Part shown: in pieces, positions 58,924 to 64,000 of the stretch
How the letters are laid out: every line of letters starts with the position of its first letter
Numbering within the stretch: the stretch's first letter is position 1
Assembly (NCBI GenBank): GCA_036388475.1
Contig: DASVRT010000031.1
Location: 18,017 to 82,016 of the forward strand
Reading direction: 5' to 3'
Origin: JALZHR01 sp036388475
GTDB lineage: Bacteria > Acidobacteriota > Blastocatellia > Pyrinomonadales > Pyrinomonadaceae
Length of the DNA stretch: 64,000 nt
Position numbers and translations under genes: made by a program
The notes under the pieces: generated by a model
What the model was told of the DNA's origin: nothing
Databases searched by the model: none
The model's input: only the letters and a program-made list of their open reading frames with translations

Positions 58924-61900
58924 TTGCAGAAGATGCCGGAGAAAACATTAAAATCATTAACCGAAAATGACGTGCAGCTCGGCTCGGTCATTAATCAGAT
59001 AACCGTCGGCATCGTCCAGTGCGACCTGACGGGACGGTTGATTATCGTCAACGATAAATTCTGCGAAATCGTCGGCTACCCGCGCGAAGAGCTGCTCGGC
59101 AAGCACATCTCCGCGCTGACTCCGCCCGATGATTTGCCGCAAAGCCTGGAGCTTTTTCAAAAATGCGCGGCTGACGGCGCGGCTTTTACCGTCGAAAAAC
59201 GTTATGTTCGCAAAGACGGCACGCCAATCTGGGTCAAAAACAGCATTTCGCCTTTGCCGGACGCCGCCGGCAAACCGCAATACGTGATGGCAGTGGTCAT
59301 CGACATTACCGCCGAAAAACTCGCGCAAACCGCTCTGCTTCAATCCGAGCAGCGTTACCGCGCCTTAATCGACGCTTCCGACCAGACGGTTTTGACGATG
59401 AGCGCCGACGGCAGCCGCGATTTGCATCGTCAATGGTTTTCCAGATTGACCGGCATTTCCGTCGAAGAATTGCAGGGAAATAAATATCTCGACGTCATTC
59501 ACCCGGACGACCGCCGGCAGCTGCAAAACGTGATGTCGCAGCTCACGCAAAATCCTGCGTCTTACGAAGTCGAACTGCGCCTGCGCCCGAAAACGAGCGA
59601 AAATTATCGCTTTTACAATCTGCGCGGCGTTCCCGTCTTTCAAGCCGACGGCACTTTGAGCGAATGGATCGGCGCGGTCACCGACATTACCGACCGGAAG
59701 GAAGCGGAAAGCGCCCGCCGTCAAATCGACAAGACCAAAGCGCACTTGGCGGCTATTATCGAATCGTCCAGTGACGCCATTATCAGCAAGGATTTAAACA
59801 GCGTCATCACGACCTGGAATAAGGGCGCGGAAAAAATATTCGGTTATACGGCGGCAGAAGCCATCGGAAAATCGGTGACGATGCTGATGCCGCCGAACCG
59901 CATCGACGAAGAACCGCAAATCCTCAAACGCATCAAGCGCGGCGAAAGTATGGAGCATTATGAAACCCGGCGGCGGCGCAAAGACGGAACGGACATCGAT
60001 ATTTCGCTGACCGTCTCGCCGATTCGCGACGACGACGGCAATATCATCGGCGCGTCGAAAATCGCGCGCGACATCACCGAGCACAAAGAAGCCGAGGAAG
60101 CCCTGCGCGAAAGCCAGGCGATTTTGTCGCTCTCGATGCGCAGCAGCCGGATGGGCGCTTGGGTGCAGGACATTAAAACCGATTATGTCTGGTGGAGCGA
60201 AGAACTGGAAGAAATTTTCGGGCTGCCGAAAAGCAGCTTTTCCGGCAGCCGGAGCGGCTTTCACGAATTCGTTCATCCGGACGACCGCCTGAGAATTGTC
60301 GAAGAAGTTCAGCAAGCCATCCGGGAGCGCCGGGACTACACCATCGAATTTCGCTTTCTGCATACGGACGGCAGCGTGCGCTGGATGGAAGGACGCGGGC
60401 AGGCTTTTTATTCGGAAAAAGGCGAAGTCGTCCGGCTCTACGGCATCGGCATCGATATTACCGAGCGCCGGCAGATTCAGGAACAGCTTATCAAAAGCGA
60501 GCGCCGCGCGGCGGAAGATTACCAGGCGCTGCTGTCGCGCATCGTCCCGCTGGCGCAAACGCTCGGCACGGCGCGCGATTTGATTTCCATTTACCGCTCG
60601 GTTAACGAATTCGTTCGCACCTCGACGCCGTGCAACGCGTTTTTCGTTTCGTTTTACGACGCGGAGAACAATTTGCGGACGGCGGCTTACGTCTGCGGCG
60701 AAGAAGGCGAAGTCGATGTTTCGACGCTGCCGCCGATGCTTCTGACCGAAGACGGCGGACCTAATTCGCAAGCCGTCTTTCAAAAGAAATCCGTTATCGT
60801 CAATCGCTATATGGACTCGATGAAAGACCGCCCGCACGTCATTCTCCAGGAAGACGGCATCGACCCGATGTCGTCGCTGGTCGCACCGATGGCGGTGATG
60901 AACCGCATTATCGGCACGCTCGAAGTTCAGGCATACGAAAACGACGCTTTCACCGAGGAACACATCGTCGCGCTGGAAATGGTCGGCAATATCGCCGCCG
61001 TCGCCATCGAAAACGTGCGGCTTTTGCAGGTCGAAGAACGCGCCCGCCGCGAAGCCGAAACCGCCAATCGCGCGAAAGACGAATTTCTCTCGGTTCTCTC
61101 GCACGAGCTGCGCACGCCTCTGAATTCGATGTTCGGCTGGACGCGGATGCTTCGCTCGGGAATGCTGGACGAAGAGAAAACGCGCCAGGCGGTCGAGGTT
61201 ATCGAGCGCAACGTCCGCCTGCAAAACAGTCTTATCGAAGATATGCTCGACGTTTCGCGCATCATCACCGGCAAAATGCGGATTGAAAAGGAAGAAACCG
61301 ATTTTGCGGCGCTCGTCAAATCGGCGGTCGAAGCCGTGCGCCCGCAGGCGGAACAGAAAAAAGTCTCGCTCGTCTTTAATTCCGACGCCGATTCATACGT
61401 TCTGCTCGGCGACGAAGTCCGGCTTCAGCAAATCGTCAGCAATTTGATTAACAATGCCGTGAAATTTACGCCCGAAGACGGCGCGGTCGTTTTGAATTTA
61501 TCGACCACCGGCGCCGGTTTCGTTTTATTAAACGTCACGGACACCGGCATCGGCATCGAGCCGGATTTTCTGCCGCAGATTTTTGACCGTTTCCGGCAAG
61601 CCGACAGCACCACGCGGCGCGCGCACAGCGGTTTGGGACTCGGATTGACAATCGTGCGGCATTTGACCGAGCTGCACGGCGGACGCGTCGGCGCCGAGAG
61701 CGAAGGAATCGGAAAAGGCGCGAGCTTTACCATCGAGCTGCCGCTTTTGCCGAAGCCGCAAGCCGATTTGGTTAATAATACCGCGGCGACCGAAAACGAC
61801 AACGGATTTTCGCTGAAAGGCTCGCGGATTCTGCTGGTCGACGACGATTGCGACGCGATGCTTCCGCTGCAAATTATTCTGGAAACGCGGGAAGCCGAAG

Positions 61901-62202
61901 TTTTATGCGCTTCGTCGGTCAGAGAGGCGCTGGAAAAGCTTGCCGCCGATAAATTCAATCTGCTGGTCAGCGACATCGGAATGCCGGAGATGGACGGCTA
62001 CGATTTGATAACGGCGCTGCGGAAAATGGACAGCTCGTCAAATCACGATATTCCGGCAATCGCGCTGACGGCTTATGCTTCGATGCAGGATAAACGGCGC
62101 GCTTTGATGAGCGGTTTTCAACATCACTTCGCCAAGCCGCTCGATTTTGAACAATTTTTAGCGACCGTCTGCTCGCTGATTGCGCATTCGAAAAATAGAT
62201 AG
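58924..62202 (+). CDS. Hybrid sensor histidine kinase with multiple PAS, GAF and receiver domains
   Basis: A 1092-residue soluble kinase without membrane segments. Four PAS domains with PAC motifs occupy about residues 20-525 (DITAEKLAQTAL, DITDRKEAESAR, DITEHKEAEEAL, DITERRQIQEQL). A GAF domain covers about 545-715. HisKA has the phospho-acceptor His727 in SHELRTPLNS. HATPase shows NLINNAVKFTPEDG, DTGIGI and GLGLGL. The C-terminal receiver has Asp1017 in VSDIGMPEMDG and Lys in FAKPL. The start is a TTG; an ATG at 58933 is equally possible. The input signal and output partner are unknown. Confidence 0.95.
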   Translation: MQKMPEKTLKSLTENDVQLGSVINQITVGIVQCDLTGRLIIVNDKFCEIVGYPREELLGKHISALTPPDDLPQSLELFQKCAADGAAFTVEKRYVRKDGTPIWVKNSISPLPDAAGKPQYVMAVVIDITAEKLAQTALLQSEQRYRALIDASDQTVLTMSADGSRDLHRQWFSRLTGISVEELQGNKYLDVIHPDDRRQLQNVMSQLTQNPASYEVELRLRPKTSENYRFYNLRGVPVFQADGTLSEWIGAVTDITDRKEAESARRQIDKTKAHLAAIIESSSDAIISKDLNSVITTWNKGAEKIFGYTAAEAIGKSVTMLMPPNRIDEEPQILKRIKRGESMEHYETRRRRKDGTDIDISLTVSPIRDDDGNIIGASKIARDITEHKEAEEALRESQAILSLSMRSSRMGAWVQDIKTDYVWWSEELEEIFGLPKSSFSGSRSGFHEFVHPDDRLRIVEEVQQAIRERRDYTIEFRFLHTDGSVRWMEGRGQAFYSEKGEVVRLYGIGIDITERRQIQEQLIKSERRAAEDYQALLSRIVPLAQTLGTARDLISIYRSVNEFVRTSTPCNAFFVSFYDAENNLRTAAYVCGEEGEVDVSTLPPMLLTEDGGPNSQAVFQKKSVIVNRYMDSMKDRPHVILQEDGIDPMSSLVAPMAVMNRIIGTLEVQAYENDAFTEEHIVALEMVGNIAAVAIENVRLLQVEERARREAETANRAKDEFLSVLSHELRTPLNSMFGWTRMLRSGMLDEEKTRQAVEVIERNVRLQNSLIEDMLDVSRIITGKMRIEKEETDFAALVKSAVEAVRPQAEQKKVSLVFNSDADSYVLLGDEVRLQQIVSNLINNAVKFTPEDGAVVLNLSTTGAGFVLLNVTDTGIGIEPDFLPQIFDRFRQADSTTRRAHSGLGLGLTIVRHLTELHGGRVGAESEGIGKGASFTIELPLLPKPQADLVNNTAATENDNGFSLKGSRILLVDDDCDAMLPLQIILETREAEVLCASSVREALEKLAADKFNLLVSDIGMPEMDGYDLITALRKMDSSSNHDIPAIALTAYASMQDKRRALMSGFQHHFAKPLDFEQFLATVCSLIAHSKNR

Positions 62203-62285
62203 AGGCAGGCGGAAAGCAGGAAATTGTGTTTAATTATAGTTCCGGCTGCCGACCGCCGCAGCGTCTGCCGCCTTCTCTTTTAAAT

Positions 62286-62483
62286 ATGGAAACGACCGAA
62301 AATTCAGACCAATCAACCGAAATAATCTGCGAATCTTGCGGCGAAAATTTCGCCTGCGGCGCGAAATCCGAAAAATGTTGGTGTTTCGGACTTGAATTAA
62401 AGGGTGAAACTCTGGCAAAATTAAAGTCGGACTTTCAACGTTGTCTCTGCCGACAATGTCTGGAAAAAATTTCAACCACCTAA
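62286..62483 (+). CDS. Cysteine-rich CWC-type protein
   Basis: A 65-residue protein from the ATG at 62286. A GTG at 62226, which has AGGA six bases upstream, would give 85 residues and is a real alternative. The motif CESCGENFACGAKSEKCWC is the signature of the cysteine-rich CWC family, with a further CLCRQCLE near the end. It is probably a small zinc-binding protein of unknown role. It lies directly after the histidine kinase. Confidence 0.75.
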   Translation: METTENSDQSTEIICESCGENFACGAKSEKCWCFGLELKGETLAKLKSDFQRCLCRQCLEKISTT

Positions 62484-62515
62484 CTTGGCTCTTACAAGAA
62501 AGGCAATAACTACAA

Positions 62516-62830
62516 ATGAACTTTAAATTTACCGACCCGCGGAAGGTTGGAAACTCTTTGTCTCCGAAACAAATCGAACAGCTTAACCGTTGGGAAAAAG
62601 AACGCGCCGACGGCAAATGGTTCTGGATTTTTAAGCGCGCTTCGGCGTGGCTGGTGAGCGTCATTCTGATGTTCGGCGCGGCAAATTATTTTGCGGCTGA
62701 AACAATCAGCTTCGGCGGCAGCCAGATTGCGGTCGCCTTTTTCATGTTCGGCGGTTTCTTTATCGGCTCGATAATGGAATGGGCGAAGATGGAAGAGCTG
62801 TACGAAACCAGTTCGCTGACGACAGAGTAA
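62516..62830 (+). CDS. Small two-helix membrane protein
   Basis: A 104-residue protein of unknown function. The N-terminal 40 residues are charged and soluble (PKQIEQLNRWEKERADGKW). Two transmembrane helices follow at about 43-61 and 70-90, with a short acidic tail. AAAGG lies about 12 bases upstream of the ATG. It lies 32 bases after the CWC gene and may be co-transcribed. Confidence 0.7.
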   Translation: MNFKFTDPRKVGNSLSPKQIEQLNRWEKERADGKWFWIFKRASAWLVSVILMFGAANYFAAETISFGGSQIAVAFFMFGGFFIGSIMEWAKMEELYETSSLTTE

Positions 62831-62927
62831 CCGACCTTTCGCAAATTAACTGCCAATTTTAACTTTTAAACCAACGGAATTTATCGCTTGAATTCCGGCG
62901 CTTGCACTTCGCTTAATTTTCAATCAG

Positions 62928-62953
62928 GGCTGCAAAATATTTTGCAGCCTTTT
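62928..62953 (+). terminator. Intrinsic terminator
   Basis: GGCTGCAAAA-TA-TTTTGCAGCC followed by TTTT closes the 58924-62830 group and lies 39 bases before the next start. Confidence 0.85.
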
Positions 62954-62991
62954 ACTTTGCAATTTTTCGGAAATTCCAAAATAATCTTTTT

Positions 62992-64000
62992 ATGGCGAAA
63001 AAGAAAAGCAGGTTTCTGAGCGGCAAGCGGATTGACCCGACGCCGATTGATAAAAATACGGCGCTGGCGGATTTGGTTGACGAATCTTTTATGGCGTATA
63101 ACGCGGCGCGTCTGCGCGAGGCGTGCCAGCTTTTTACCAAAAAAATGCTTGAGCCGGACGTGACGATCGGCGTCACTCTGACCGGCGCTTTGACGCCCGC
63201 CGGATTGGGAATTTCCGCGCTGATTCCGTTGATTCAAGCCGGATTTATCGACTGGATTATCTCGACCGGCGCGAATCTTTATCACGACACGCATTTCGGC
63301 ATCGGCTTGTCGCTGCATCAGGGCGACGCGAAACTCGACGACCGCGTTTTGCGCGAGGAAGAAGTCGTGCGGATTTTCGACATCTTTTTCGATTACTCCG
63401 TGTTGCTCGACACCGACGAATTTTTTCGCCGCCTCATCGAAGGCGAAGAATTTCAGAAAACGATGAGCTCGGCTGAATTTCATTACCTGTGCGGAAAATA
63501 CGTCCGCGAGCGCGAAAACAAGCTCGGCATCAAAAACAAATCGCTGCTGGCGACCGCTTACGAATACGGCGTTCCGATTTACACGTCTTCGCCGGGCGAT
63601 TCTTCAATCGGGATGAACATCGCCGCGAAAGAGCTGCAAGGCGGAAAGCTCATTCTAAATCCGAATCTTGACGTCAACGAAACGGCTTCCATCGTTCTCG
63701 CCGCGAAACGCGGCGAAATTCACGGCGACCGCGAAGAAGGCGGAAAATCCGCGATATTTATCTTGGGCGGCGGCAGCCCGAAAAATTTCGCGCTCCAAAC
63801 CGAGCCGCAGATTCAGGAAGTTCTCGGCATCGACGAAAAAGGTCACGATTATTTTTTACAGGTCACGGACGCGCGTCCCGACACGGGCGGATTGAGCGGC
63901 GCGACTCCGGCTGAAGCGGTCAGCTGGGGCAAAGTCGACCCGGACAAATTGCCCGATGCGGTCGTCTGTTATGTCGATTCGACCGTTGCGCTGCCGATTT
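62992..64000 (+). CDS. Deoxyhypusine-synthase-like protein (3' end outside window)
   Basis: 336 codons are visible and the frame is still open at the window edge. The protein resembles the bacterial branch of deoxyhypusine synthases (TLTGALTPAGLG, TGANLYHDTHF, YTSSPGDSSIGMNIAAKEL). The lysine of the SGATPAEAVSWGK motif near residue 319 corresponds to the catalytic Lys of the eukaryotic enzyme. Bacteria lack eIF5A, and relatives are thought to act in polyamine chemistry such as homospermidine formation; that is inference here. The ATG at 62992 lacks a strong ribosome-binding site. Confidence 0.88.
   Translation, partial: MAKKKSRFLSGKRIDPTPIDKNTALADLVDESFMAYNAARLREACQLFTKKMLEPDVTIGVTLTGALTPAGLGISALIPLIQAGFIDWIISTGANLYHDTHFGIGLSLHQGDAKLDDRVLREEEVVRIFDIFFDYSVLLDTDEFFRRLIEGEEFQKTMSSAEFHYLCGKYVRERENKLGIKNKSLLATAYEYGVPIYTSSPGDSSIGMNIAAKELQGGKLILNPNLDVNETASIVLAAKRGEIHGDREEGGKSAIFILGGGSPKNFALQTEPQIQEVLGIDEKGHDYFLQVTDARPDTGGLSGATPAEAVSWGKVDPDKLPDAVVCYVDSTVALPI

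Overview
The window reads as a chromosomal segment of a Gram-negative-type, free-living bacterium, most likely an Acidobacteriota of the Blastocatellia/Pyrinomonadales kind. This is an inference from gene content and style: DUF1800/DUF1501 secreted pairs, many secreted proteins with carboxypeptidase-regulatory or FG-GAP modules, a detached atpDC unit, a three-subunit succinate dehydrogenase, type IV pilus genes, many PAS/GGDEF/histidine kinase genes and a bacterial deoxyhypusine-synthase-like enzyme. No phage, IS element or CRISPR array was found. One tRNA-Leu(UAA) is present at 25128-25214.

Layout. 1-9.3 kb: PspA-type membrane stress protein and a membrane partner, PilT, an ATP-grasp protein with a basic tail, two TPR membrane proteins, and an ECF sigma factor with its zinc-binding anti-sigma factor. 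9.7-15 kb: a CrtC/AttH-like protein and a DUF1800-DUF1501 secreted pair. 15-19.7 kb (minus strand): a minor-pilin operon (FimT/GspH, PilV, PilW, PilX-like) followed by a lipoprotein. 19.9-25 kb: YbdK ligase, PilZ protein, cystathionine gamma-synthase-type enzyme, PP2C phosphatase, NfeD. 25-31.3 kb: tRNA, secreted beta-propeller protein, PadR regulator, glycine-zipper envelope protein and a large secreted S74 (endosialidase-chaperone) protein. 31.5-39.2 kb: malate dehydrogenase, a candidate sigma-54 small RNA, a secreted subtilase with a ClpB-like N-terminal domain, a GNAT protein and a GGDEF-EAL protein. 39.3-44 kb: sdhCAB with a divergent LysR regulator. 44-49 kb: secreted M36 metalloprotease with FG-GAP repeats, a long repeat array and another secreted protein. 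49-58.5 kb: atpDC, sterol-desaturase family protein, stress SDR with two small proteins, PhoH-YbeY-CorC cluster and a tandem ferritin-like protein. 58.9-64 kb: hybrid histidine kinase, CWC zinc-ribbon-like protein, small membrane protein and a truncated deoxyhypusine-synthase-like gene.

The most unusual content is between genes. Two arrays have an exact 21-bp register with no indels (47586-47942, 17 units; 58454-58642, 9 units), and two more have a 19-21 bp period (9445-9638; 44041-44160). Their unit sequences are unrelated, so what they share is spacing. A second layer consists of 7-bp tandem repeats, often arranged as hairpins, at many gene junctions, including inside sdhC-sdhA and atpD-atpC and running into the LysR start codon. 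They resemble the heptameric STRRs known from cyanobacteria. Two consensus-perfect sigma-54 promoters (27914-27928; 32929-32943) and weaker ones at 32646 and 47 suggest RpoN control of envelope and secreted functions. The subtilase at 33016 carries what looks like a decayed ClpB-type AAA+ module in its pro-region.
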